Shown one piece after another: positions 41,397-49,643 of a DNA stretch of 64,000 nt (position 1 is the stretch's first letter; each line of letters begins with the position of its first letter). The notes under the pieces were generated by a model that had not been told where the DNA came from, did not search any database, and saw only the letters and a list, made by a program, of their open reading frames with translations. A program made the translations under genes and the position numbers. Source of the stretch: Candidatus Tumulicola sp. (GTDB lineage Bacteria; Vulcanimicrobiota; Vulcanimicrobiia; Vulcanimicrobiales; Vulcanimicrobiaceae); assembly GCA_036490475.1 (NCBI GenBank), contig DASXDT010000006.1:1612001-1676000 (forward strand), read 5' to 3'.

Positions 41397-41977
41397 CGGT
41401 TGCCGAGAATGAAGCCGAAGCCGTCGCGATCGAAGAGGCGGTTGCCCGGCTCATCCTTCCGGTCGAAGCGTTGTTATTCGTTGCGGCCGAACCGCTGTCG
41501 ATCAAGCGTTTGGCCAAACTCACCGGCGCCGGCGAAGTCGAACTGGCTGCGACGCTAGCGCGCCTTTCCGCCGACTACGCCGAACGCGGACTGGTCGTAC
41601 GCGAAGTTGCCGGCGGCTATCGCTTCGCATCGTCGCCGCTGGCTCGCGATGTGGTCGAATCGTATTTGCTGCCGCCCAGAACCACCTTATCGACGCCGGC
41701 CCTCGAGGCGTTGGCGATCGTCGCGCACATGCAGCCGGTCACGCGCGCCGAAATCGAATCGATTCGCGGCGTCAACTCCGATAGCGTCGTGAATACGTTG
41801 CTCGATCGCACGTTCATCGCTGAAGCCGGCCGCAAAGACGTGGTCGGGCGCCCGATGCAATACACCACGACGCCGTTTTTCTTAGAATCGTTCGGGTTGA
41901 GTTCGTTGGACGAACTGCCGGAGCTCGAGCTTGAATCCGGTCAAGCCCTCGAGCTCGGCCTCTCACAACCCAACTAA
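41393..41977 (+). CDS. scpB: segregation and condensation protein B
   Basis: A 194-residue protein with two winged-helix domains: LPVEALLFVAAEPLSIKRLAKL in the first, and TTLSTPALEALAIVAHMQPVTRAEIE with GVNSDSVVNTLLDR in the second. It binds the ScpA kleisin as a dimer. The C-terminus is acidic and Glu/Leu-rich. GTG start, overlapping the scpA stop. Confidence 0.95.
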   Translation: MTVAENEAEAVAIEEAVARLILPVEALLFVAAEPLSIKRLAKLTGAGEVELAATLARLSADYAERGLVVREVAGGYRFASSPLARDVVESYLLPPRTTLSTPALEALAIVAHMQPVTRAEIESIRGVNSDSVVNTLLDRTFIAEAGRKDVVGRPMQYTTTPFFLESFGLSSLDELPELELESGQALELGLSQPN

Positions 41978-41983
41978 CACGCC

Positions 41984-42847
41984 ATGCGAATTGGTATGCA
42001 CGTTCGCACCGGGGGCGGCTATGCGGCCGCCGTGCAGCACGCTGCAGCGGCCGGTTGTACCGCGCTGCAAGTGTTCTCGTCGAATCCACGCAGCTATCGC
42101 GTCGCGCCGCCCGACGAAGTCGCGCTCGGCGAGTTTGCGCGCCTGCGACGCGAAGCCAACCTCGATCCGTGCGCGATTCACACCGCGTACCTGGTGAATT
42201 TGGCGAGCGACGATCCAAAGATTTTCGCCGGATCGGAGCGTCTGCTGCGCGCCGATCTCGACGTCGCGCGTATCGGCGGGATGCGCTTCGTCAACACGCA
42301 CTTGGGTTCGTACGGCGAGCGCGATCGCGAGGACGGATTCCGTGCGATCTGCGCGGCGCTGGAACGCGCGTTGTCGGACATCGCGCCCGAGGTGTTTTTG
42401 GTTCTCGAAAACTCCGCCGGCGCCGGCAACTTAGCCGGCGGCACGCTCGAAGAACTCGGGCGCATCGTGCGGACCGTCGGGCATCCGCAGTTGGGCGTGT
42501 GCCTCGATACCGCGCACGCGTGGGCGGCCGGGTATCGTATCGACTCCGCCGAGGAAGTCGACCGCTTCGTCGAGATCGCCGAAACCGAAATCGGGGTCGC
42601 CCGCATCTTGATGTTCCATTTTAACGACACGCAAGTGGAGTTGGGCGCGGCGCGCGACCGCCATTGGCACATCGGCGACGGCAAGATCGGTTTGGACGGC
42701 TTTCGCGCTCTGATCGCGCACCCGGAACTGCGCGAGAAGACCGCCATTTTGGAAACGCCCGGCAGCGATGACGACGACGTTCGCAACGTGCAAACCGTCT
42801 TGGCGCTCGAGCGCGGCGCAAATCGCGCCCGCGCTTCCGATGGCTAA
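41984..42847 (+). CDS. nfo: endonuclease IV (AP endonuclease)
   Basis: A 287-residue TIM-barrel, three-metal AP endonuclease that incises DNA at abasic sites. Family blocks are MRIGMHVRTGGG at the start, QVFSSNPRSYR, IHTAYLVNLAS, NTHLGSYGERDRE, FLVLENSAGAGN with the catalytic Glu, GVCLDTAHAWAAGY, MFHFNDTQVELGAARDRHWHIGDGKIG and the final AILETPG. All zinc-ligand positions appear present. dinB starts within its last codons. Confidence 0.96.
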   Translation: MRIGMHVRTGGGYAAAVQHAAAAGCTALQVFSSNPRSYRVAPPDEVALGEFARLRREANLDPCAIHTAYLVNLASDDPKIFAGSERLLRADLDVARIGGMRFVNTHLGSYGERDREDGFRAICAALERALSDIAPEVFLVLENSAGAGNLAGGTLEELGRIVRTVGHPQLGVCLDTAHAWAAGYRIDSAEEVDRFVEIAETEIGVARILMFHFNDTQVELGAARDRHWHIGDGKIGLDGFRALIAHPELREKTAILETPGSDDDDVRNVQTVLALERGANRARASDG

Positions 42848-43913
42848 CGGCGGCTTCGTTCGCGCGATCGCGCATTTCGATATCGACGCATTCTATGCCA
42901 GCGTCGCGGTTCGTGACGACCCTCGGTTGCGCGGATTGCCGGTGGCCATCGCGGGCTCCAGTCGCCGCGCGGTCGTGTTAACCGCATCCTACGAAGCACG
43001 GCCGTTCGGCGTGCGTTCGGCCATGCCGTTGTACCGGGCGAAAGAAGCGTGTCCGCAGTTGGTCGTTGTGCCGCCCGACATGCAAAAATATCGAGCCGTA
43101 TCGCGCGAGGTGTTCGCGATTTTCAACGCACGTTCGAACGCCGTCGAAGGTCTGTCGCTCGACGAAGCGTTCGTCGATCCGGGCGACGTCTCGTTCGATC
43201 GGGCGGTCGAGTTCGCCGGCGAACTTCGTCGCGACGTTCTGGCCGCGACGGGTTTGACGATTAGTGCGGGCATTGCGACCGGCAAACTGGTTGCGAAGAT
43301 TGCATCGGATTGCTGTAAGCCCGACGGTTTGCTGGCGATCGCACCCGGCACCGAAACCGAATTCCTCGCGCCGATGGCGGTTGGCAAGTTGTGGGGGATC
43401 GGCCCCAAAACCGAGAGCCGTTTGAACGCGCTCGGCATCGCGACCATCGGCGATTTAGCGCGTGCCGAAGGGCTCGAGAGGGTCTTCGGCTCGTCGGCCG
43501 CGCGAATGCGCGACCTGGCCGTGGGAATCGACGCGCGACGGCTCGAGACGGGACGCGAAACGAAGTCGATCTCAACCGAGGAAACGTTCGAATACGACGT
43601 GCGCGACGAACGCGAGCTGGTGTCGATGTTACGCGTACAAGCGACCGAGCTGGCGCAAAAACTTGCAGAAGAACATGCGATCGCGCGTACCGTCGGAATC
43701 AAAATTCGTCGCGGCGACTTCAGCACCATCGGCCGTCAGACGCACTTGGCCGAGCCGACTCGTTCGGCGCGGCGAATCTTCGATGCGGCGGTCGTCTGCC
43801 TCAAGCGGGCAGAGTTGCGCGGCGCTCCGGTGCGATTGCTGGGCACGCGCGTGGCCTCGATCGAAAGCGGCGGTGCGGTACAGATCGGGCTGTTCTCGCG
43901 CCCTGCGTCATGA
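42840..43913 (+). CDS. dinB: DNA polymerase IV (Y-family)
   Basis: A 357-residue translesion polymerase. Catalytic acidic residues lie in HFDIDAFYASVAV (start) and LSLDEAFVD, with steric-gate-type Phe in the first motif, TASYEARPFGVRSAMP in the fingers, KIASDCCKPDGL in the palm and KLWGIGPKTESRL in the thumb; the little-finger domain follows. The C-terminus ends in QIGLFSRPAS, resembling a beta-clamp binding motif (QxxLF). The start at 42840 overlaps nfo by 8 nt. Its stop forms the palindrome TCATGA with the stop of the convergent helicase gene. Confidence 0.95.
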   Translation: MANGGFVRAIAHFDIDAFYASVAVRDDPRLRGLPVAIAGSSRRAVVLTASYEARPFGVRSAMPLYRAKEACPQLVVVPPDMQKYRAVSREVFAIFNARSNAVEGLSLDEAFVDPGDVSFDRAVEFAGELRRDVLAATGLTISAGIATGKLVAKIASDCCKPDGLLAIAPGTETEFLAPMAVGKLWGIGPKTESRLNALGIATIGDLARAEGLERVFGSSAARMRDLAVGIDARRLETGRETKSISTEETFEYDVRDERELVSMLRVQATELAQKLAEEHAIARTVGIKIRRGDFSTIGRQTHLAEPTRSARRIFDAAVVCLKRAELRGAPVRLLGTRVASIESGGAVQIGLFSRPAS

Positions 43914-46019
43914 TGCTTCGCGGGCGCCCGCACCCGTCTGATTCCAGGCGCGTAACTCTTCGAACATCTCGGGCGCCGTCACGCCTCGAGTGGCCCGCTC
44001 CGACGCCGTAACGACCACGCTGCAACGCGCGCGAGCCACCGCATAGACGAACGCATCCCGTTCGCGTGTGTAATATTTTTCGGCCGCTTTCGTCGCCGTA
44101 ACGTAGTAGCTAAACTTCGCGGTGCGCGAGACGCGCGCCTCGCCGACGTTCTCGCGCGGCACGACGCCGAGGCGCGGGCTCATCAGAAAATTGTCGGGCG
44201 CGTACCAAAGCGGAAACGAGCCCGGGCGAACGCCGGCGACGACCACGTGGTCGAACTCGCGGCCACGCACTGCATCGATCGATGCGAGGCTGACGCGACC
44301 GCCGGCGTCGGAATCTTCGCACGCTTCCAAGTCGCTCGTCGCGCGCGCCCGCGCGAATTCGAGCACATCGGACAGGGTAGTGCTGGGCGATTCTCGTTCG
44401 AACGCCCGCAAACGCTGCAGCAAGCGGTGCAGCACGAGTTGTTGCGCCGTAGCGCGTGCGGATCCGGGTTCGCCTTCGCGCGCCAGGCCTTGACTCCAAA
44501 CCGTTCGAGCCAGTTCTTCGATACCGGCTCGCCCGAGAAGCGACGTCCAGTTCGCGCGCAGTTCGCGAAAACGCAGCAGCGTCGCTCGAGCATCATCCGG
44601 TAGATCCGCGTCTCGCTCGCCGCGCAGAACGTTCCAACCGAGTCGCAGATCGCGTTTGGCATCCCACCGGCTAGCTCGTTCGGTCGGTGCCGGCTCGTTG
44701 TCGAGGACAAACAGCGGCGTTTGCGGATCGGACGGCTCGGCGCATAACATTGCGAGCGAAGCATCCGACAGCCCGAGCGCCTGATTGGATAGCGTACGCA
44801 GCAGCCAGTCGTGCTTAAACGGATCGTAGGCGTTCCACAACAGCGCGGTCGCGTCGAGAGCGCGCCGGTCGGCAAAGGTATTGACGTCGCCGAGTGTGGC
44901 CACCGGAACGTCGCGGTCGAGCAACGCGGACTCGTACCGCTCCACGTGGCGGACCGAGCGGAACAGCACCGCAATTCGCTCGGGCGGCGTGCCGGCGTCG
45001 ATCCATTCGCGCACGCAACGCGCGATGAAATCGGCTTCCTCGTGCGCGGTTTTAGGGCGAAAAAAGCGCAACTGCGTTCCATCGTTAGCGAACGGCATCG
45101 CCGCGCGCCGGACAATCGCCGCGCGCGCCGCAAGCAATACCGGCGGGGAGCGAAACTGCTCGGTCAACTCGATACGCTCGGCGCCTTCGATCGCCGTCAC
45201 GTTTCGGCCGGCCAGTGTCACGCCCGCGAGACTGTCGCCGAAGACTAGCCGCAACAGTGTCAGCTCGGCGTTCGTCATGCCGTCGGCATCGTCGACCAAC
45301 ACGAAACGAGGATGCGACCCGATCGAGGCGTTGCCCGGATCGGCGCGCAATGCCGCGATCGCCATGCTCACCGCGTCGCGAGCGGTCATGCATCCGGACG
45401 CCGCGACGTCGACGACGTATCTGCGATACAGCGCCGCAAGAATTTTTGTGAGGTCGACTTCGCGCCGGTACTGTCGCTGCAGCTCGGTGGCATCGACTGC
45501 GAGCGAGTCGTGATAGTCGCGCTTGAGCGCCGACAACAGGCGCGGATCGACGAAATTCGGTGGGCGTCCATAAAATTCGGTCGCTCCCGCCAGCGCGCGT
45601 CGCTGGAAGGCGTCGGGATCGAGATCCTGTTCGAGCAATCGGCGAATCAACCGGAATGCGGAGTTAAGGAAACGCGCGGGCGAGCGCAAGCCAGGCACTT
45701 CCGGATCGAGTTGCTCGGCCGAAAAGGCGCTCCAATCGAGCGCGAAGAGCGGCTCGCACGCACGTGCGAACGCGCTCTCGGCTTCGACATCGTCGACGAT
45801 CCGCACGCCGTGAGGTAACCACAGGCGACCCAAGCGTGCGAAGTCGTCCCGATCGCGCAAGCGTAGCACGTCCCCACTCGGACACGACTCCGCAAGCCGC
45901 TTCAAACGCGCGTCGAGCGCGACGGTTTTGCCGGTGCCGGCATCGCCGCTCGCGACGACGCACGCGTCCGACGGCGCATCGACGATACGCAGTTGCTGCG
46001 AGTCGAGGGTGATGCTCAT
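43908..46019 (-). CDS. divergent UvrD/AddA-like superfamily 1 helicase without nuclease domain
   Basis: A 703-residue protein. N-terminal LDSQQLRIV (Q-motif-like) and Walker A GDAGTGKT (25-32) are clear, and the Walker B region reads FVLVDDADG (about 243). A 1A/2A two-domain layout is indicated by LTEQFRSP and the C-terminal YAVARARCSVVVTAS, which matches motif VI. Motif III (VTLAGRNVTAIEGA) lacks the usual GDxxQ, and motif V (SIDAVRGREFDHVVVAG) replaces the normal THxSKGLE. Helicase activity may therefore be altered. No nuclease domain is present; that function lies in the upstream gene, which overlaps it by ATGA. It is probably an AddAB/RecBCD-like end-processing partner. Confidence 0.8.
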   Translation of the reverse strand: MSITLDSQQLRIVDAPSDACVVASGDAGTGKTVALDARLKRLAESCPSGDVLRLRDRDDFARLGRLWLPHGVRIVDDVEAESAFARACEPLFALDWSAFSAEQLDPEVPGLRSPARFLNSAFRLIRRLLEQDLDPDAFQRRALAGATEFYGRPPNFVDPRLLSALKRDYHDSLAVDATELQRQYRREVDLTKILAALYRRYVVDVAASGCMTARDAVSMAIAALRADPGNASIGSHPRFVLVDDADGMTNAELTLLRLVFGDSLAGVTLAGRNVTAIEGAERIELTEQFRSPPVLLAARAAIVRRAAMPFANDGTQLRFFRPKTAHEEADFIARCVREWIDAGTPPERIAVLFRSVRHVERYESALLDRDVPVATLGDVNTFADRRALDATALLWNAYDPFKHDWLLRTLSNQALGLSDASLAMLCAEPSDPQTPLFVLDNEPAPTERASRWDAKRDLRLGWNVLRGERDADLPDDARATLLRFRELRANWTSLLGRAGIEELARTVWSQGLAREGEPGSARATAQQLVLHRLLQRLRAFERESPSTTLSDVLEFARARATSDLEACEDSDAGGRVSLASIDAVRGREFDHVVVAGVRPGSFPLWYAPDNFLMSPRLGVVPRENVGEARVSRTAKFSYYVTATKAAEKYYTRERDAFVYAVARARCSVVVTASERATRGVTAPEMFEELRAWNQTGAGAREAS

Positions 46020-47356
46020 TGTCCGAAACGCGACGGTTCGGGTGGCGGCCGGTACGCGCAGGCCGTTGCGTACGCGCAGTACGTGCACGCGTACGGGTCG
46101 GTCGTTTCGTCGAAGCGTTCGATGCCATCGCTTGCGAGACGCTCGCTCAAGTCGATCATATGCGTTCGAGCGCGCTCGAGTTCGAGCGTCCCGATCGTGC
46201 CGCGCGCCGATTTCGAACGGTCGTCGGGCGGTTCGCCCGGGACGACCTCGAGCACGATCGGTCGAACGTCGAGCGTCGCGTCTTTGAGCGGCAGCAGCGC
46301 CAGCCGCGTGACGCGGTCGCCGGCTTCGGTTCTGGCCCAATAGTAGAACGGCAGCTGAAAATCGTGCAGCTTTCGCACTTTTTCTCGATACTCTGCGGCC
46401 GACGTCGCGATGCTGCCGGTCTTATAATCGACCACTCCGACGCCGCCGGTGCGAAGATCGCGATCGAGCCGGTCGATAAAGCCGACGAACTCGCGACCGC
46501 CGAGTTCGACGTTGGCCGGAACTTCGCGACCGATCACTTCGAACGGCGCCGTCTGCTGTTGTACCAGTAGCCAGTCGACGTAGCGTTGCGCGGTTCTAAA
46601 CGCGCGGCGCGATTGCAGCTCGAACTCGACCGCCGTTTCGAATCCGTCGCGGTTGCGTTCGAATGCCCAGCGTACGCATTGCTCGATGCGGTCGCGCATA
46701 TACGCCTCTTCGGTCGCTGCCGGGCGCGGAAATTCACCGTGGAAGTCCTCGAGCGCGAGGTGAAATGCGGTGCCATAAGCGGCCGCCGACGACTGCGGAT
46801 CTTCGATCGCCGCACACGAGTAGCGGTAAAACCACTTGCGCGCGCACTCGACGTATGCGTTCAGTGACGACGCGCTGAAATGCCGGCGGCGCGGAACGAC
46901 GCCGCGACTTGGTTCGGCGGTGCCGGTCTCGCACAGCGCGAACGCGGCGGCATCGTCCGTACCGGAGCTCGCGTCGAGCGCGTCGTCGTCCGGCAGCGCG
47001 AACGCCGTTAGAACCGCATCGCGCAATTCGCCGCCGGATGCCCCCAGATCGACGCGTCGTCGAAGCGCGCGCAATCGCGCGCAAAAGTTGGATACCGTCT
47101 CGCGTTCGGATGGGCTCAAACCTAAGCGCGAATGCTCGGCCGCCTCGAACGGATCGTCGGTGCGCGCGGCGGCGGTTGCCACGGCTGCGGCCGTATCGTT
47201 CGGAATTTGCGAACACGGCGAGCGCAACAGCCCAAGAAATTGCGAGCGGTCTTGGCTGGCGCACCAAGCGACGGTTCCGTCGACGAACGAGCGAACGTAC
47301 CGAGAATGGAAATCCACTAGCGACACAATTACGGATTTTGCAAGGCGACCCTGCAC
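46016..47356 (-). CDS. PD-(D/E)XK nuclease with [4Fe-4S] cysteine staple (AddB-like C-terminal domain)
   Basis: A 446-residue protein with the RecB/AddB-type nuclease fold: His199 (AYGTAFHLAL), Asp295 (GFIDRLD) and D310-Y-K312 (VVDYKTGS). The four cluster cysteines have AddB spacing: Cys171 (ECARKW) far upstream, and Cys424, Cys427 and Cys433 (CTYCAYATAC) at the end. The first 150 residues, including FLGLLRSP, look like a remnant of the helicase-like part of AddB, which normally adds about 600 residues. The protein is thus only the final third of an AddB-like subunit. GTG start, 21 bp from the divergent ubiX start. Cotranslation with the helicase gene suggests a heterodimer. Confidence 0.82.
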   Translation of the reverse strand: MQGRLAKSVIVSLVDFHSRYVRSFVDGTVAWCASQDRSQFLGLLRSPCSQIPNDTAAAVATAAARTDDPFEAAEHSRLGLSPSERETVSNFCARLRALRRRVDLGASGGELRDAVLTAFALPDDDALDASSGTDDAAAFALCETGTAEPSRGVVPRRRHFSASSLNAYVECARKWFYRYSCAAIEDPQSSAAAYGTAFHLALEDFHGEFPRPAATEEAYMRDRIEQCVRWAFERNRDGFETAVEFELQSRRAFRTAQRYVDWLLVQQQTAPFEVIGREVPANVELGGREFVGFIDRLDRDLRTGGVGVVDYKTGSIATSAAEYREKVRKLHDFQLPFYYWARTEAGDRVTRLALLPLKDATLDVRPIVLEVVPGEPPDDRSKSARGTIGTLELERARTHMIDLSERLASDGIERFDETTDPYACTYCAYATACAYRPPPEPSRFGQ

Positions 47357-47362
47357 GCGGCG

Positions 47363-47368
47363 TATAAG
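47363..47368 (+). promoter_or_regulatory. candidate -10 element of ubiX, leaderless
   Basis: TATAAG ends 9 nt before the GTG start of ubiX. TTGCAA at 47338-47343 could be the -35 but the spacer is 19 bp, longer than usual. It would give a transcript beginning at or next to the start codon. Confidence 0.4.
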
Positions 47369-47377
47369 CCGTCGGAC

Positions 47378-47938
47378 GTGCGACGCATCATCGTCGGAAT
47401 CAGTGGCGCCTCCGGCAGCGCGTATGGGTACATGGCGTTACAGGCGCTGCGCTCGGTGGGCGGCATCGAAACGCATTTGGTGCTCACCGAGTCGGCACGC
47501 CGAACGATACAGCTCGAAACTGAGATGACCGGCGAGGATTTCGAGGCGCTGGCCGACGTCGTGCATCGCGAAGACGATCTAGCGGCCGCGATTTCGAGCG
47601 GTTCGTTCGTTACCGAGGGCATGCTGGTCGTGCCGTGCTCGATTAAAAGCGCGAGCGCAATCGCTTACTCGTTCAACTCTACGCTGCTCGTTCGCGCGGC
47701 CGACGTGTGTCTCAAAGAAGGCCGGCGCGTCGTCTTGGTGGTTCGCGAAACGCCACTGCACGTCGGCCACTTGCGTACCCTGGTGCGTCTGGCCGAAATC
47801 GGCGCGGTGATCTTACCGCCGATTCCCGCGATGTACGCCAATCCGCAGAGCGTCGACGACATCGTCGCGCACACCGTCGGAAAGGCGCTGGATCAGTTCG
47901 GCATCGCCAACGAGCTGTTCAAGCGCTGGCGTTCGTAA
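47378..47938 (+). CDS. ubiX: flavin prenyltransferase UbiX
   Basis: A 186-residue enzyme that attaches a dimethylallyl group to FMN, producing the prenylated flavin used by UbiD-type decarboxylases. Conserved blocks are RIIVGISGASGSAYG at the start, VVPCSIKSASAIAYSFNSTLLVRAADV in the middle, RRVVLVVRETPLHVGHLRTL and LPPIPAMYANPQSVDDIV near the end. GTG start. No ubiD gene lies in this window. Its 3' end overlaps the convergent nucleotidyltransferase gene by 20 nt. Confidence 0.95.
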   Translation: MRRIIVGISGASGSAYGYMALQALRSVGGIETHLVLTESARRTIQLETEMTGEDFEALADVVHREDDLAAAISSGSFVTEGMLVVPCSIKSASAIAYSFNSTLLVRAADVCLKEGRRVVLVVRETPLHVGHLRTLVRLAEIGAVILPPIPAMYANPQSVDDIVAHTVGKALDQFGIANELFKRWRS

Positions 47939-48701
47939 CGCCCCCTTCGCCGCGTAGCAACTCTCGTGCCAGCGCGACGTCGCCGGCTCGATCGACGTTG
48001 ACGCCCGCGTCGGCATAGGGCGAAACGATCGCGCGAACCGTCGCGCCCAGAATTCGCCCCGCGCGCTGTTCGGCTTGAGCGATCGTCAAGCGGCCTAATG
48101 CGAAACGGGCCAGTACGTCCCAACCGAACAGCGAGGCTAAGCGTACCGGCCGCTTGCGCGCCGCACCCAATCGTTCGATAAAGCGTTCGAGCCCCGGCAG
48201 CGTGCGCGGCTTCAGCGAGGCCAAGCCGGCGCCGCAATAGGTTCCATCGCGCAGCCGCGCCCACGTGTGTGGAATGGTTGGGTAGCGCGCTTCGTGCGTG
48301 CTGCGTTCGATGCAGCCGTAGCCGGCGTCGGGATCGATTGCAAGAACGCGATCCACGAAGTCGTCGACCGCCGCGGGTGTGAGCACCGGCAAGTCCGATG
48401 TAACGATCGCAACCGAATCGTCGCCCCGAAAACCTACCAATCCGTTGCGTAAGCTGTCGGTGATACGCGGGCCGTCCGGCCGTCGCTGGGATGCGAGCGC
48501 GAGCGCCGGCGAGTCGTGCATCGCGGGTGGAGCGACCACGCAAATCGATGCGATATGCGACGACTCCGAAAGCGCGCGTAACACTCGCTCGACGAGCGTG
48601 ATGCCTTCGATCTCGATGAACGCTTTATTCGGCACGTCCTGCAGCGCCGATACGGCATCGGGCGGGCCGCCGGCCAGAACGACCGCATTGATGGCTTTCA
48701 A
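47919..48701 (-). CDS. MobA-like nucleotidyltransferase
   Basis: A 260-residue NTP-transferase of the GT-A Rossmann fold. It begins NAVVLAGGPPDA (LAGG signature of sugar-phosphate or molybdopterin nucleotidyltransferases), KAFIEIEGITLVERVL, then IVTSDLPVLTPAAVDDFV with the metal-binding Asp and a late GVNVDRAGD. It should transfer a nucleotidyl group to a phosphosugar or cofactor; the substrate cannot be stated. The TTG start overlaps the ispE stop (TTGA), so it is coupled to an isoprenoid gene and might be a CTP-dependent enzyme of that pathway. IspD is an alternative, but the sequence lacks convincing IspD marks. Confidence 0.82.
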   Translation of the reverse strand: MKAINAVVLAGGPPDAVSALQDVPNKAFIEIEGITLVERVLRALSESSHIASICVVAPPAMHDSPALALASQRRPDGPRITDSLRNGLVGFRGDDSVAIVTSDLPVLTPAAVDDFVDRVLAIDPDAGYGCIERSTHEARYPTIPHTWARLRDGTYCGAGLASLKPRTLPGLERFIERLGAARKRPVRLASLFGWDVLARFALGRLTIAQAEQRAGRILGATVRAIVSPYADAGVNVDRAGDVALARELLRGEGGVTNASA

Positions 48702-49558
48702 CCGCGCCAGCGTTCGGCCGCGCGGAACGGCGCGATGATCCGCGTGAAATCGTCGCTCAATCGAACGGCGGCCGCGATCCTTTCGGCACGCTCGCGATCG
48801 GGCGCCAGCGCGAACACGCAGGCTCCCGAGCCGGCCAACAACGGATTACGCGAACCGGCCTGTCGCAATGCTTCGAGGGCCCGTGCGATCGGCGGCGCTT
48901 CTTCGCAGACGACCGACTGGAAATCGTTCCACATGAGGTCTTCGACGGCGGTGAAATCGCCGCGCTGCAGCGCCTCGCCGGCGGCCAGCGAGCGCGAGAC
49001 GTTGCGCGGACGCACATCGCGCTGCAGCCCGTCGATGCGCGCGTAGGCATAGGCTGTCGAAACGGCCGCCGGCGGGGCGACGATCGTGACCCACCACGGC
49101 GGAACGGCGCCGAGCGGCGTCACGCGCTCGCCGGTGCCCTCCACCAGCGCCGCCGTCTCGCTCAGAAAAAACGGAACGTCGGAGCCGAGCGAGCGTGCCA
49201 CCGCTAAAGCGTCGAACGGCTCGACCGGCCCCAGTTGGCCGTCAGCCGCCAACAAGAGCACGGTGGCCGCGTCGCTCGAACCGCCGCCTAGGCCCGCTTG
49301 CGTGGGAACCCGTTTCCGTAAATGAAGCGCGAACCGCGGGTCGCCGAGCGCGCGAGCTGCTCGCACGACGAGATTGTCGTCGCCGGCTAAATCTGGACAA
49401 TCGCACGAAAAAGCAAACACCGCGGCCGGTTCGTACTCCAGCTCGTCACCGAACCCAAGCGGAACCATCACGGAGCGCACGCCGTGGTAGCCGTCCGGCC
49501 GGCGGGCCAGCACCTCGAGCGTCAGGTTGATTTTCGCCGGAGCGAGCGCTCGAGCCAT
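48698..49558 (-). CDS. ispE: 4-diphosphocytidyl-2-C-methyl-D-erythritol kinase
   Basis: A 286-residue GHMP kinase of the MEP isoprenoid pathway. It shows APAKINLTLEVLARRPDGYH at the start with the catalytic-type Lys and the pathway-specific DGYH. The ATP-binding PTQAGLGGGSSDAATVL lies at about 100, and LAGSGACVFAL near the end. ATG at 49558 is preceded by GGGAG with a 5-nt spacer and yields the normal N-terminus. It diverges from the glycosidase gene, with 85 bp between starts. Confidence 0.95.
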   Translation of the reverse strand: MARALAPAKINLTLEVLARRPDGYHGVRSVMVPLGFGDELEYEPAAVFAFSCDCPDLAGDDNLVVRAARALGDPRFALHLRKRVPTQAGLGGGSSDAATVLLLAADGQLGPVEPFDALAVARSLGSDVPFFLSETAALVEGTGERVTPLGAVPPWWVTIVAPPAAVSTAYAYARIDGLQRDVRPRNVSRSLAAGEALQRGDFTAVEDLMWNDFQSVVCEEAPPIARALEALRQAGSRNPLLAGSGACVFALAPDRERAERIAAAVRLSDDFTRIIAPFRAAERWRG

Positions 49559-49643
49559 CGCCGCTCCCAATCCTCGGCAGCCCACCCTAATCCTCCGAGC
49601 GCGCTGCGCGGGGAGGCACCGCAGTAAGGCGTGCCGCAAAGGT

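Noticed and set aside
43908-43913. TCATGA palindrome at the convergent stops of dinB and the helicase as a regulatory site
   Set aside because: It is simply two overlapping stop codons; six bases occur by chance often.
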